64,000 bases of DNA from CALGTL01 sp963579135 (GCA_963579135.1 CAUZFB010000001.1:62001-126000), one strand, 5' to 3'; shown: positions 42,836-51,630, counted from the first letter of the stretch. Notes: generated by a model from the letters alone, not told the origin. Numbers and translations are program-made.

Positions 42836-42880
42836 CGGTCCTTCGGCTGCGCTACGCTCTGCTCAGGAAACAGAGGGGCA
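42836..42880. repeat. Interspersed short repeat R1, copy 5
   Basis: CGGTCCTTCGGCTGCGCTAC and TGCTCAGGAAACAGAGGGGC match R1. Confidence 0.7.
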
Positions 42881-42900
42881 GGGAGCTCCAGGGAGACGCC

Positions 42901-43371
42901 CTAGCGGCGGGGACGGTCGCCGCTGTCAAGGGTAATGGTGACCGGGCCATCGTTATCCAAGGCGACGTTCATGTGCGCTTGGAAAACGCCTGCCTGAACG
43001 GTGAGGCCGGTCGCTTTGAAGCGGTCGACGACAGTGGCGAACGTTGCGGCGGCGATCTCGGGGGCTGCAGCCTCGGTGAAGCTGGGGCGACGGCCCTTGC
43101 GGGTGTCGGCGTAGAGGGTGAATTGGCTGATGAGGAGGAGTTCTGCGCCGACGTCTAGGGCGGAGCGGTCAAATCGACCGGTGCCATCGTCAGCACCGGG
43201 AAAGATGCGGAGGTGGGCGATCTTGTCGACAAGGTAGGTGGTGTCTTCGGGGGTATCATCGCGGCCGACCCCGAGCAGGATAACGAGGCCAACGCCAATG
43301 GAGCCGACGGGGGCGCTATCACCGGCGAGCGTGACGCTGGCTTGTGTGACGCGCTGAACGACGGCGCGCAT
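42901..43371 (-). CDS. dtd: D-aminoacyl-tRNA deacylase
   Basis: Hydrolyses D-amino acids mis-attached to tRNA. The 156-residue length and motifs are typical: MRAVVQRVTQASV at the N-terminus, SQFTLYADTRKGRRPSF (the SQFTLxA motif) and the C-terminal NDGPVTITLDS (GxxNxGPVTxxLDS). It starts five bases after the FmdB-like gene stop on the same strand, so the two are one unit. Confidence 0.97.
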   Translation of the reverse strand: MRAVVQRVTQASVTLAGDSAPVGSIGVGLVILLGVGRDDTPEDTTYLVDKIAHLRIFPGADDGTGRFDRSALDVGAELLLISQFTLYADTRKGRRPSFTEAAAPEIAAATFATVVDRFKATGLTVQAGVFQAHMNVALDNDGPVTITLDSGDRPRR

Positions 43372-43375
43372 GGAG

Positions 43376-43753
43376 TTAATCGCTGGAGGGAGCGGAGGAG
43401 GAGGAAGAGCTGCTGCTGCTGGAGTTGTCGCTGCTGGAAGGCGACGAGATGCTTGAGCTCTCGGAGCTGATGGAGGCTGACGTGGAGGAGTCAGAGGACG
43501 AGTCCGACGAATCTGACGATGACGAACTGGACGAAGACCCGGTGGAGGTGTTGGCTCCGCCGCTGGATTTCTCTTTCCGCGCGTAGTCAGTGGTATAGAA
43601 CCCGGACCCCTTGTAAATCACCGGGGGGGCGTGGAACTGGCGCCTAGCAATGTGCTGGCACTTGGGGCATTCGTATCGGGGCTCACTGTTGAAGCTCTGC
43701 CGAACGTCGAATTCGTTCTTGCAGTTGTCGCAACGGTATCCGTAGGTAGGCAC
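43376..43753 (-). CDS. FmdB-like zinc-ribbon protein with long serine-rich tail
   Basis: 125 residues. The first 45 form the FmdB/CxxC zinc ribbon: MPTYGYRCDNCKNEFD and YECPKC, followed by the usual KGSGFYTTDY. The last about 60 residues are almost entirely Ser with Asp and a few Thr/Ala, longer than the tails of most family members. Role of the family is unclear. GTG 43753 has GGAG eleven bases upstream. It is directly upstream of dtd. Confidence 0.9.
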   Translation of the reverse strand: MPTYGYRCDNCKNEFDVRQSFNSEPRYECPKCQHIARRQFHAPPVIYKGSGFYTTDYARKEKSSGGANTSTGSSSSSSSSDSSDSSSDSSTSASISSESSSISSPSSSDNSSSSSSSSSSAPSSD

Positions 43754-43890
43754 TGTAAATGTCGCTCCGGGTTAGCAGTCGACGCTGCCAACTGCTAATG
43801 AAGATAGCTGTTCAGGCGCTGAAATGTCAATAACACACACACTCGATAAGCTACTATTTGTCCTCTGAGTTGAGCGCCGTTTTGGTGGTT

Positions 43891-43919
43891 TTGCAGGTGG
43901 GTTACTCACATGATAAGAT
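43891..43919 (+). promoter_or_regulatory. Promoter of rpsU
   Basis: TTGCAG (43891-43896), 17-base spacer, TAAGAT (43914-43919), about 45 bases upstream of the rpsU start. Confidence 0.6.
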
Positions 43920-43965
43920 TCCGAACGGCCCAACGCGATGCGTAAGTACGGGCTGTGGAGTGCAA

Positions 43966-44154
43966 ATGGCGTTCGTAACGATTCGAGATGGCGAACCCCC
44001 TGAGGGGATCGTAAGCCGGTTCAGGGCTGCCGTGACTCGTGGTGGAATCCTGAAGGAGCACAAGGACCGCAGGTTCTTCCGATCGAAGGGTGAGAAGGAA
44101 CGTCTGGCCGCTAGGCGGTCCGCGCGCCGCCGTCGTCGTGTCACCGCCCGCTAG
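43966..44154 (+). CDS. rpsU: 30S ribosomal protein S21
   Basis: A 62-residue basic protein of the small subunit: FVTIRDGEPPEGIVSRFRAAVTRGGILKEHKDRRFFRSKGEKERLAARRSARRRRR. The N-terminal IRDGE and the KEHKDRRFF block, plus the Arg-rich C-terminus, are diagnostic. ATG 43966 has GGAG upstream; a longer frame from 43858 lacks homology. A very strong terminator follows. Confidence 0.93.
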   Translation: MAFVTIRDGEPPEGIVSRFRAAVTRGGILKEHKDRRFFRSKGEKERLAARRSARRRRRVTAR

Positions 44155-44171
44155 GCGGTAACTCGGCAGAC

Positions 44172-44229
44172 AGCAAATCACAAAATAAAGCGTCCTTCTG
44201 ACGAAGGACGCTTTATTTTGTGATTTGCT
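44172..44229 (+). terminator. Very long perfect hairpin terminator after rpsU
   Basis: 27-bp perfect arms (44172-44198 with 44203-44229) around a 4-base TGAC loop; the A-tract before and T-tract after the GC core give termination in both directions. It isolates rpsU from nadE. Confidence 0.9.
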
Positions 44230-44291
44230 TCACACAGACCGCCCGCCCGCATGCTAGCATTCGTCCTCAACGCTTCCCTTTTTAGGTAGTC

Positions 44292-46064
44292 ATGCGACCC
44301 CTCAGATTGGCCCTCGCTCAGATGAACCCTACCGTCGGCGACCTGATAGGTAACGCCGACCGTATCATCGCGCTGCTGGGCGAGGCGAAGGCCCAGCAGG
44401 CAGACCTGGTGGCGTTCCCCGAACTCGCTATCACGGGATATCCCCCCGAGGACCTACTCTTCAAGCCACAGTTCCTCGCTGAGACAGAGCTTCAGCTTGA
44501 GCGCATCGCAGCGGCGAGCGACGGGTTGGTTGTAGTCGTCGGCGCGCCACACCTGGTGGATGGGCCGGTGTTCAACGCCGCCAAGGCCGAGACGCCAGAT
44601 GCGATGACGGGTGCTTTGTACAACGCGGCTGCGGTGCTTACGGCCGGGCATGTGCTGGGCAGGTACCACAAGATCTTCCTGCCCAACTATGGAGTTTTCG
44701 ATGAGCGACGCTACTTCACGCAGGGTGACATATGCCCTGTTTACGAAATCAACGGTGTCAACGTTGGCGTGAACGTGTGCGAAGACATCTGGCATGACAA
44801 CGGTCCAACGAACGTGCAACGGACGGCTGGGGCCGAGGTGATCCTCAACATCAACGCGTCGCCGTACCACCAGTTGAAAGGTGCGCAACGCGAGGCGATG
44901 TTATCCAAGCGTGCGACCGCCAATGGAGTATTCGTGGCGTACCTCAACACAGTGGGTGGCCAGGATGAGTTGGTGTTCGACGGCCAGAGCCTGGTGGTAG
45001 ACCCGACGGGGGCAATAGTGGCTCGCGGTCCGCAGTTCGAGGAAGCACTACTTATGGTCGACGTTGACGCCGACGACGCCCACCCAGCGGCGGTCTCCAC
45101 CGAAGGACTGGAACCCGTGGGTCGCGCGACGAACGTCCACATCTCGCCGAGGGACAGCACGCGTGTGCGCCAGCCGGTCACGGCGCCGATGGCGGAGCCG
45201 CTCGACGAGCTCACCGAGGTGTATCGAGCGTTGGTGACAGGCACGCGGGACTACGTGCGGAAGAGCGGGTTCCCAGGTGCGATTATCGGTCTGTCGGGCG
45301 GCATCGACTCAGCGCTGACGGTGGCTATCGCTGCTGAAGCGCTGGGGCCAGAGAATGTCACGGCGTTCTTCATGCCATCCCAGTACACGAAAGATCAGTC
45401 GAACAACGACTCGGTGAAGCTCACGGCCAATCTAGGCGTGCGTTTGGTGACGCTGCCCATCAAGAATCTGTTCGATCAGTACTTAGATGAGCTGGCACCC
45501 CTGTTCCAGGGTCGCCAGGCGGACACCACCGAAGAGAATCTGCAGGCCCGCATCCGTGGCAATATGCTGATGGCGGCCTCGAACAAGTTCGGCTGGATCG
45601 TGCTGACGACCGGAAACAAGAGCGAGATGGCGACGGGCTATGCGACGCTCTACGGCGATATGGCGGGCGGGTTCGCGGTGATCAAAGACGTACCCAAGAT
45701 GCTGGTGACGGCGCTCGCGCGGCACGTGAATGTGCTGGCAGACCGCGAGGTCATTCCTGAGTCGATTATCGTGCGTCCACCCACAGCTGAGTTGCGGCCC
45801 AATCAGGAGGACGAGGATTCTCTGCCGCCGTATTCGGTGCTTGATCCGATCATCGAGGCATATGTGGAGCACGACTGGCACGTGTCGGAGATGCTTGAGG
45901 CTGGAATGCCGGCGGATGCGGTGGAGCTGACGATGCGCCTGGTGGACCGCAGCGAGTACAAGCGGCGGCAGGCCCCACCAGGCGTCAAAATAACGCGGCG
46001 CAATTTCGGCCGCGATCGGCGTCTTCCGCTGGTCAACCAATACCGGCCATCTGCCAAGCTCTAG
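44292..46064 (+). CDS. nadE: Glutamine-dependent NAD+ synthetase
   Basis: Makes NAD+ from nicotinate adenine dinucleotide with ammonia drawn from glutamine. The 590-residue protein has an N-terminal nitrilase-type amidase (Glu44 in FPELAITGY, Lys127 in YHKIFLPNY, Cys163 in NVCEDIWHD) and a C-terminal synthetase with the P-loop-like GLSGGIDSALT, TGNKSEMATGY and terminal RRNFGRDRRLP. ATG 44292 has AGGT before it. Confidence 0.97.
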   Translation: MRPLRLALAQMNPTVGDLIGNADRIIALLGEAKAQQADLVAFPELAITGYPPEDLLFKPQFLAETELQLERIAAASDGLVVVVGAPHLVDGPVFNAAKAETPDAMTGALYNAAAVLTAGHVLGRYHKIFLPNYGVFDERRYFTQGDICPVYEINGVNVGVNVCEDIWHDNGPTNVQRTAGAEVILNINASPYHQLKGAQREAMLSKRATANGVFVAYLNTVGGQDELVFDGQSLVVDPTGAIVARGPQFEEALLMVDVDADDAHPAAVSTEGLEPVGRATNVHISPRDSTRVRQPVTAPMAEPLDELTEVYRALVTGTRDYVRKSGFPGAIIGLSGGIDSALTVAIAAEALGPENVTAFFMPSQYTKDQSNNDSVKLTANLGVRLVTLPIKNLFDQYLDELAPLFQGRQADTTEENLQARIRGNMLMAASNKFGWIVLTTGNKSEMATGYATLYGDMAGGFAVIKDVPKMLVTALARHVNVLADREVIPESIIVRPPTAELRPNQEDEDSLPPYSVLDPIIEAYVEHDWHVSEMLEAGMPADAVELTMRLVDRSEYKRRQAPPGVKITRRNFGRDRRLPLVNQYRPSAKL

Positions 46065-46113
46065 ACCAATCTCACAGATCCGTGGGAAACAGTGTCATTT
46101 GCGGGTTGCGATT

Positions 46114-46127
46114 AGAACATCTGTTCC
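46114..46127 (+). promoter_or_regulatory. LexA-type SOS box upstream of recA
   Basis: AGAACATCTGTTCC contains GAAC-N4-GTTC, the form of the Gram-positive (Bacillus-type) LexA box, about 85 bases before recA. An extended -10 (TGGTAAAGT, 46165-46173) lies downstream. Confidence 0.6.
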
Positions 46128-46209
46128 CTCACACTTGGCGCTACCGCGCGCTAGATTCTCTATGTGGTAAAGTATTCTTCGGTAGTGGCGGTAGAGAGAC
46201 GAGGCCAAA

Positions 46210-47274
46210 GTGTCTGAGAAGGAACAAGCATTAGAGCTGGCCCTCGGTCAAATTGAACGCCAATTCGGTCGTGGCTCGATTATGCGCATGGGTGAAGTAG
46301 CCCAGGCCATGAAAGTGGAGGCGATTCCAACTGGCTCCATCTCCTTGGATCTCGCATTAGGCGTCGGCGGCATACCCCGCGGCCGCATCGTGGAGATCTA
46401 CGGAGCAGAGTCGGCGGGGAAATCCACCCTCTGTCACCACATTGTTGCTGAGGCGCAGCGCCTTGGCGGCACCGCCGCATACATCGATGCGGAACACGCG
46501 ATGGACCCGGTCTACGCTGGCAAGTGTGGCGTGGATACCGAAAATCTCTTGATTTCCCAGCCGGATTCAGCGGAGCAGGCACTCGAAATCGTCGAGTACC
46601 TGGTGCGCAGTGGCGCGCTTGACGTTGTCGTGATTGACAGCGTTGCGGCGCTAGCGCCACGGGCCGAGCTTGAGGGCGACATGGGTGACGCTCATGTCGG
46701 TCTTCAGGCGCGACTCATGTCACAAGCACTGCGCAAATTGACAGCGGCAACGCACCACTCAAACACAGCGGTGGTTTTCGTCAATCAGCTTCGCGAGAAG
46801 GTCGGTGTTTTCTTCGGTAGCCCCGAAGTCACGCCAGGGGGACGGGCCCTCAAGTTCTACAGTTCAGTGCGCATCGACTTGCGGCGTATCGAGACCATCA
46901 AGCAACAGACCGAAGCGGTTGGCAATCGAGTCCGAGCCAAGGTCGTGAAGAACAAAGTTGCGCCTCCGTTCAAACAGGCGGAGTTCGACATCATGTTCTC
47001 GCTTGGCATCAGCAAATCAGGTGACCTTTTGGACCTGGGTACGGAGATGGGCATCCTCCGGAAATCCGGAGCGAACTACTCGTTCGGTGAGACCCGTCTT
47101 GGCCAGGGCCGAGAAAAGTCCAAAGAGTTCCTCAACACGAACCCCGAGATCGCGCAGGCTTTGGAACGCCAGATACGCGGACTTGACGATGCGTCAGCGG
47201 AATCCAACGGTCACAGCACCGAGGCGGTCGCTGATCTCCCAGAACTCGAAGGGGTGCCAGTAGGCACTTCCTAG
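46210..47274 (+). CDS. recA: RecA recombinase
   Basis: Forms ATP-dependent filaments on single-stranded DNA for recombination and LexA cleavage. The 354-residue protein has all family blocks: GRGSIMRMG, TGSISLDLALG, YIDAEHAMDP, VVVIDSVAALAPRAELEG, the L2-loop region FGSPEVTPGGRALKFYSS and KNKVAPPFKQAEFDI. The Walker A reads GAESAGKST instead of the near-universal GPESSGKTT. Start GTG 46210 follows GAGG. It ends in a short acidic tail, and a strong hairpin follows. Confidence 0.98.
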   Translation: MSEKEQALELALGQIERQFGRGSIMRMGEVAQAMKVEAIPTGSISLDLALGVGGIPRGRIVEIYGAESAGKSTLCHHIVAEAQRLGGTAAYIDAEHAMDPVYAGKCGVDTENLLISQPDSAEQALEIVEYLVRSGALDVVVIDSVAALAPRAELEGDMGDAHVGLQARLMSQALRKLTAATHHSNTAVVFVNQLREKVGVFFGSPEVTPGGRALKFYSSVRIDLRRIETIKQQTEAVGNRVRAKVVKNKVAPPFKQAEFDIMFSLGISKSGDLLDLGTEMGILRKSGANYSFGETRLGQGREKSKEFLNTNPEIAQALERQIRGLDDASAESNGHSTEAVADLPELEGVPVGTS

Positions 47275-47317
47275 AGCCTGACCACGTAGACGCTCAGGCC
47301 TGAGCCCCGTTTCGATA

Positions 47318-47352
47318 GTGCCACCACCGCCAATATTGGCCGGTGGTGGCAC
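47318..47352 (+). terminator. Hairpin downstream of recA
   Basis: Perfect 12-bp arms (47318-47329 with 47341-47352); the loop itself contains the palindrome CCAATATTGG. There is no T-run, so termination would be weak or protein-assisted; mRNA 3'-end protection is another option. Confidence 0.6.
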
Positions 47353-47559
47353 CCGTTAAGCGCTAGCACGAACCCGTCGAGCACGGCCGAGACGTAGCCG
47401 GTACCAACGTTGGACAGGTAGACGCTAGGTAGAAGGAGTCACGAGGGGCCGGCCCCAGATAACGCGCCGAGAAATTGGTGCATGAATCCGGTAACGGTTC
47501 CGCCCGTCCGATCCCGAAGGCCGGGAAGCGAGCGCAGGTGGGACAGAAAGAGAGAATCC

Positions 47560-49107
47560 ATGGACGCTATTATTGCAGTGATTGCCGCAGTCGTTGGGAT
47601 AGGAGTTGGTGTCGGTGCAGGGTTCGTCGTCAAGAACGCGATGCTGAAACGCGATGCCGATTCCGCAGGTTCAGTGGCAGAGCGAATCATCAGTGAAGCA
47701 GAGGATGGCAAGAAGAGAACTCTGCTTGAAGCTAAAGAGGAGGCGCTCCAGGAGCGTCGGAATGCAGAGAACGACATCCGGGACCGCCGACGAGAGGCTC
47801 AGCGCGCCGAAGACCGGCTTACGACCCGTGAAGAGAGCCTGGACAAGCGCGAGGACAGTCAGGACAAGCGCCAAGAAACGATTGAACTGCGCGAGGACCG
47901 ACTCACGGACCGTGAGCAGGAAGCCGAAGAGGCTCGCGACCAGGCCGAGGCGCTCAAGGTGGAGCAGGGCACGAAGCTGGAAGCGATTGCTGGTCTGACG
48001 ATCACTGAGGCAAAAGATCAGATTATGCAGACCGCTGAGGGTGAGATGGAGCACGAGCTCGCCAAGCGATATTACAATCTCGAACAGCAGATGCTGGCAG
48101 AGGTGGACGATAAGGCGAAGAAGGTGATCTCGCTGGCGATCCAGCGACTTGCAGCCGACGTGACGTCAGAGACGACGACATCGATCGTGCCGCTGCCGAG
48201 CGACGAGATGAAGGGACGATTGATCGGTCGCGAGGGCCGCAATATCAGGGCAATCGAGGCGGCGACGGGAGTGGATCTGATCATCGACGATACACCGGAA
48301 GCGATAACTATCTCGTGCTTCGAGCCGGTACGCAGGGAGGTGGCTCGCCTCGCGCTGACATCGCTCATCCAAGACGGACGTATCCACCCGGCACGCATCG
48401 AGGAGTCGGTGGAGAAGGCTCAGCAGGAAGTCGACGAGGCGATGCGCCGCGCCGGCGAGCAAGCGGTGCTCGACGCAGCGGTGCACGGTCTGCACCCGGA
48501 CCTGATCAAGTTAATCGGGCGCTTGCAGTTCCGGACGAGCTACGGCGAGAACATTCTCCAGCACTCGGTGGAGGTTTCCAGGATCTGTGGCATGTTGGCC
48601 ACCGAGATCGAGGCCAACGTCGAGGTGGCGAAGGCGGGCGGTCTGTTGCATGACATCGGCAAGGCCCTCGACCACGAGTTCGAGGGTTCGCACATCGAGC
48701 TGGGTGACGAGATCGCAGACCGATACCACCTGCCCGCAGCGGTGAAGGCGGCCATCTCCGAGCACCACGACGACGATCGCGGGTCGGTAGAGGCGTTCCT
48801 GGTTGCCGCGGCGGACGCGATGAGCGCAGCACGGCCTGGATCCCGCCGCGACACGGTGGAGCTATACCTGAAGCGGCTCGAGGCCCTGGAGGACGTGGCG
48901 AATAGCTTTCCCGGTGTGGAGCGCTCGTTCGCAATCCAGGCAGGGCGTGAGGTGCGGATCCTGGTGGAGCCTGAACAAATCGACGACATCGGCGCGTCGA
49001 ACCTGGCCAGGAACGTGGTAAAGAAGATTGAGGAAAATCTGGTCTACCCTGGCCAGATTAAAGTGACGGTGGTCCGCGAGACCCGCGCCACCGAAACCGC
49101 CAAATAA
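47560..49107 (+). CDS. rny: Ribonuclease Y
   Basis: Membrane-anchored endoribonuclease that starts mRNA decay. The 515-residue protein has one N-terminal transmembrane helix (IIAVIAAVVGIGVGVGAGFVV), a long charged coiled coil (about 30-180), a KH domain (PLPSDEMKGRLIGREGRNIRAIEAATGVDLIIDDTPE) and an HD domain (ILQHSVEV, LLHDIGKALDHE, ISEHHDDD). The start is ATG 47560; the longer frame from 47482 adds a non-homologous leader. It begins the RNA-metabolism group rny-ymdB-PHP. Confidence 0.97.
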   Translation: MDAIIAVIAAVVGIGVGVGAGFVVKNAMLKRDADSAGSVAERIISEAEDGKKRTLLEAKEEALQERRNAENDIRDRRREAQRAEDRLTTREESLDKREDSQDKRQETIELREDRLTDREQEAEEARDQAEALKVEQGTKLEAIAGLTITEAKDQIMQTAEGEMEHELAKRYYNLEQQMLAEVDDKAKKVISLAIQRLAADVTSETTTSIVPLPSDEMKGRLIGREGRNIRAIEAATGVDLIIDDTPEAITISCFEPVRREVARLALTSLIQDGRIHPARIEESVEKAQQEVDEAMRRAGEQAVLDAAVHGLHPDLIKLIGRLQFRTSYGENILQHSVEVSRICGMLATEIEANVEVAKAGGLLHDIGKALDHEFEGSHIELGDEIADRYHLPAAVKAAISEHHDDDRGSVEAFLVAAADAMSAARPGSRRDTVELYLKRLEALEDVANSFPGVERSFAIQAGREVRILVEPEQIDDIGASNLARNVVKKIEENLVYPGQIKVTVVRETRATETAK

Positions 49108-49181
49108 GCGGCGGAGTGCCATGTCCTCGCACGGTGGGGGCTGCCGTTGGGCTGTGGCGGACGTTTGGTGCAGCAAATGCG

Positions 49182-49218
49182 AGGGATTCGCTTGGCGCCA
49201 GTGGCTCAGCGAATCCCT
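49182..49218 (+). other. Hairpin between rny and the ymdB-like gene
   Basis: Perfect 11-bp arms AGGGATTCGCT (49182-49192) and AGCGAATCCCT (49208-49218) around a loop containing TGGCGCCA, 29 bases before the next start. It could attenuate or protect the transcript. Confidence 0.5.
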
Positions 49219-49246
49219 TGGTGAAACAGCAGATCGAAAGCAGAGC

Positions 49247-50038
49247 ATGAAGATATTGATGGTTGGCGATGTGGTGGGTAAGCCAGGACGCAAGATGTTG
49301 CGACGCGTGCTTCCCGAGCTGAAGCGTGAGCTAGAGCTCGACTTCGTGGTCGTCAATGGCGAGAACGCGGCTGCGGGCTTCGGGCTGACGGAGGGAACGG
49401 CGGATGAGATATTCGATGCGGGCGCGAATGTGATTTCCGGTGGCAATCACACGTTCGATCAGAGGGATTTCATTCCCGCGTTGGACGGTGAGTGGCCGGT
49501 GTTACGCCCCGCGAATTACCCGGAGGGTACGCCTGGCCGGGGAATCGCTCGCGTGGGCAAAGTGGCGGTGATTAACGTGCAGGGGCGCGTGTTCATGCCC
49601 GAGGGACTGGATTCGCCGTTCATCGTTGCGAATCGGTTGATTGAGGAGATGGAAGGCGATCCGCCGTTGGTGACGTTGGTGGATTTCCATACGGAAGCGA
49701 CCTCCGAGCAAGCCGCCCTTGGGTGGTACCTGGACGGCCGAGTAACGGCGGTCGTGGGTACGCACACGCACGTGGGAACAGCCGACACGAAGATCCTGCC
49801 TCGCGGGACGGCGTTCGTGACTGACCTCGGCATGACCGGCCCGGTAAATTCGGTGATCGGTAGCCGCGTGGAAGACGTGCTGGGACGGTTCCTGACGGCT
49901 ATGCCGCGCAGGCTGAACGTAGCGGACGAACCAGGCCCCGCACAGTTCAACGCCGTGATGATTGATGTGGATGAGCGCTCAGGACTGGCGAAGAGCATCG
50001 AGCGTGTCGACCGGTTCCTGGATCTTAGAGAGGACTGA
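49247..50038 (+). CDS. ymdB: YmdB-family metallophosphoesterase (2',3'-cyclic-nucleotide 2'-phosphodiesterase type)
   Basis: A 263-residue calcineurin-like phosphoesterase of the TIGR00282 type. Metal ligands are in MVGDVVGKPGR (Asp8), NGENAAAGFG, GGNHTFDQRD (Asn/His) and VVGTHTHVGTAD near residue 175. In Bacillus this protein hydrolyses cyclic nucleotides and is encoded next to rny, as here. The ATG 49247 start matches family length; the upstream extension is not conserved-looking. Confidence 0.92.
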   Translation: MKILMVGDVVGKPGRKMLRRVLPELKRELELDFVVVNGENAAAGFGLTEGTADEIFDAGANVISGGNHTFDQRDFIPALDGEWPVLRPANYPEGTPGRGIARVGKVAVINVQGRVFMPEGLDSPFIVANRLIEEMEGDPPLVTLVDFHTEATSEQAALGWYLDGRVTAVVGTHTHVGTADTKILPRGTAFVTDLGMTGPVNSVIGSRVEDVLGRFLTAMPRRLNVADEPGPAQFNAVMIDVDERSGLAKSIERVDRFLDLRED

Positions 50039-50097
50039 CGGAGAGACGCCTGAGAGAACGGCGCCTAAACGATGAGCAAGATAGCGAGGATTAGCGT

Positions 50098-50943
50098 TTG
50101 AAGATAGATCTGCACATGCACACGACGTACTCGGACGGCAAGCTGACGCCGACTGAGCTCATACGTTTGCTTCACGACCGTGGCCTAGATATCGCTGCGG
50201 TGTCGGATCATGATTCGATGGAGGGCATCACGGAGGCGCTGGAAGCCGCTGAGGCGTACCCAGACCTGCGTATCGTCCCTGCGGTCGAAATCAGCGCGGA
50301 CCACCCTACCGACCCCAAGGGCGACGTCCACGTGTTGGGGTACTTCCTGGACCATCACCACGCCGAACTCGGAAGGACGTTGGCGTCGTTCCGGGACAAC
50401 CGCTTGTACCGTGGCGAGAAAATGGTGGAACGCCTGAACGAACTCGGCTACAAAGTCGAGTGGGAGCACGTTTTGGAGATCGCCGGGAAAGCGGGGATCG
50501 GTCGGCCGCACGTCGCGCAAGCGTTGGTGGACGGAGGGTATATCGCGCAGATCAAAGACGCGTTCGACGGCATCCTCAACGACGACGGTGTGGCGTTCGT
50601 GGACAGGCCGCATATCTCGATGGTCGAATCGGCAGCGTTGATACGTGCTGCCGGTGGCGTGGCGGTGCTTGCGCACCCGGTATTCATCCCAGACTACGAG
50701 ACGTTACTCCCACAGATAGAGGGGATGGGATTCGTGGGCTTCGAGGTCCACTACGGCGACTTCGACACTGAACTCCGCTCCTCATTGCTGGCGCTCGCTA
50801 CTCAGTACCACATGCTGCCCTGCGGGGGAAGCGATTATCACGCGATGGGCCACGCGGGCGAGCACCTGCCTGGTACGGCTGGCCCTCCCCTAGAGGTATT
50901 CGAGGAGCTAGAGCGCCGAGCCATGGTCGGTCGTGCGTCGTAG
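50098..50943 (+). CDS. PHP-domain phosphoesterase (RNase AM / YciV-like)
   Basis: A 281-residue PHP protein: DLHMHTTYSDGKLTP (first metal motif), VSDHDSMEGI, VPAVEISAD, AVLAHPVF and the terminal GGSDYHA. Length and motif order match the TrpH/YciV group, which act as 3',5'-nucleotide phosphatases or 5'-3' exonucleases on short RNA. Start is TTG 50098 with GAGG eight bases upstream. With rny and the ymdB-like gene it forms a likely RNA-decay operon. Confidence 0.88.
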   Translation: MKIDLHMHTTYSDGKLTPTELIRLLHDRGLDIAAVSDHDSMEGITEALEAAEAYPDLRIVPAVEISADHPTDPKGDVHVLGYFLDHHHAELGRTLASFRDNRLYRGEKMVERLNELGYKVEWEHVLEIAGKAGIGRPHVAQALVDGGYIAQIKDAFDGILNDDGVAFVDRPHISMVESAALIRAAGGVAVLAHPVFIPDYETLLPQIEGMGFVGFEVHYGDFDTELRSSLLALATQYHMLPCGGSDYHAMGHAGEHLPGTAGPPLEVFEELERRAMVGRAS

Positions 50944-50958
50944 CGCTCACGAGTAACG

Positions 50959-51630
50959 ATGGATGAAAGCATTGCGATAGCTGGTGTATTGGCGTACGGG
51001 TACCTGCTGGGGTCGATTCCCATCTCCTACGTCATCGCCCGGCTGGTCAAAGGCGTAGATCTGCGCAAGGTGGGCAGCGGCACGGTTGGCGCGTCGAACG
51101 TTTGGTACAACGTGGGACACGCTTGGATATTCCCTGTCGGTGTGTTCGACGTGTTCGTGAAGGGGATGACCCCTGCCCTGCTGGCGCGGGCATTCGATCT
51201 GGAGCTGGGACCGCAGGTAGGGGCGTCTTTGCTAGCGATCATAGGACATAATTGGCCCGTGTATCTAAAGTTTCGAGGGGGGCGTGGTGTAGCACCGACG
51301 GTCGGCGTACTGTTATCGCTAGGGCGCTTGGAATTGGCGGTGTTCCTCGTGATGGCGACGGCGGGCTGGCAGCTTACGCAGTCGGCAGCGGTGTGGGTGC
51401 TGATAGCGTTCGGCTCACTGCCGTTGCTGGCACTTTGGTGGGGCCGTCCTGCGGAAATCGTTGGTCTGATGGCAGGAGTACTTCTAATCACCGGCGGTAA
51501 GCGACTTGCATCCAACTCTCTGAGTAGCCCCGGCGTGCCGTTCCCCCGGCTGATGCTGAACCGATTGTTGTTCGACCGCGACATCGCGGACCACGACGCT
51601 TGGATCAGACGCAATACGGCGTCCGAATGA
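50959..51630 (+). CDS. plsY: Glycerol-3-phosphate acyltransferase PlsY
   Basis: Membrane acyltransferase using acyl-phosphate to make lysophosphatidate. The 223 residues include GSIPISYV (18-25), the GSGTVGASN phosphate-binding motif and GHNWPVYLKFRGGRGVAPT, with about five transmembrane helices. It starts 15 bases after the PHP gene. The C-terminus (about 40 residues after the last helix) is longer than in many PlsY proteins. Confidence 0.93.
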   Translation: MDESIAIAGVLAYGYLLGSIPISYVIARLVKGVDLRKVGSGTVGASNVWYNVGHAWIFPVGVFDVFVKGMTPALLARAFDLELGPQVGASLLAIIGHNWPVYLKFRGGRGVAPTVGVLLSLGRLELAVFLVMATAGWQLTQSAAVWVLIAFGSLPLLALWWGRPAEIVGLMAGVLLITGGKRLASNSLSSPGVPFPRLMLNRLLFDRDIADHDAWIRRNTASE

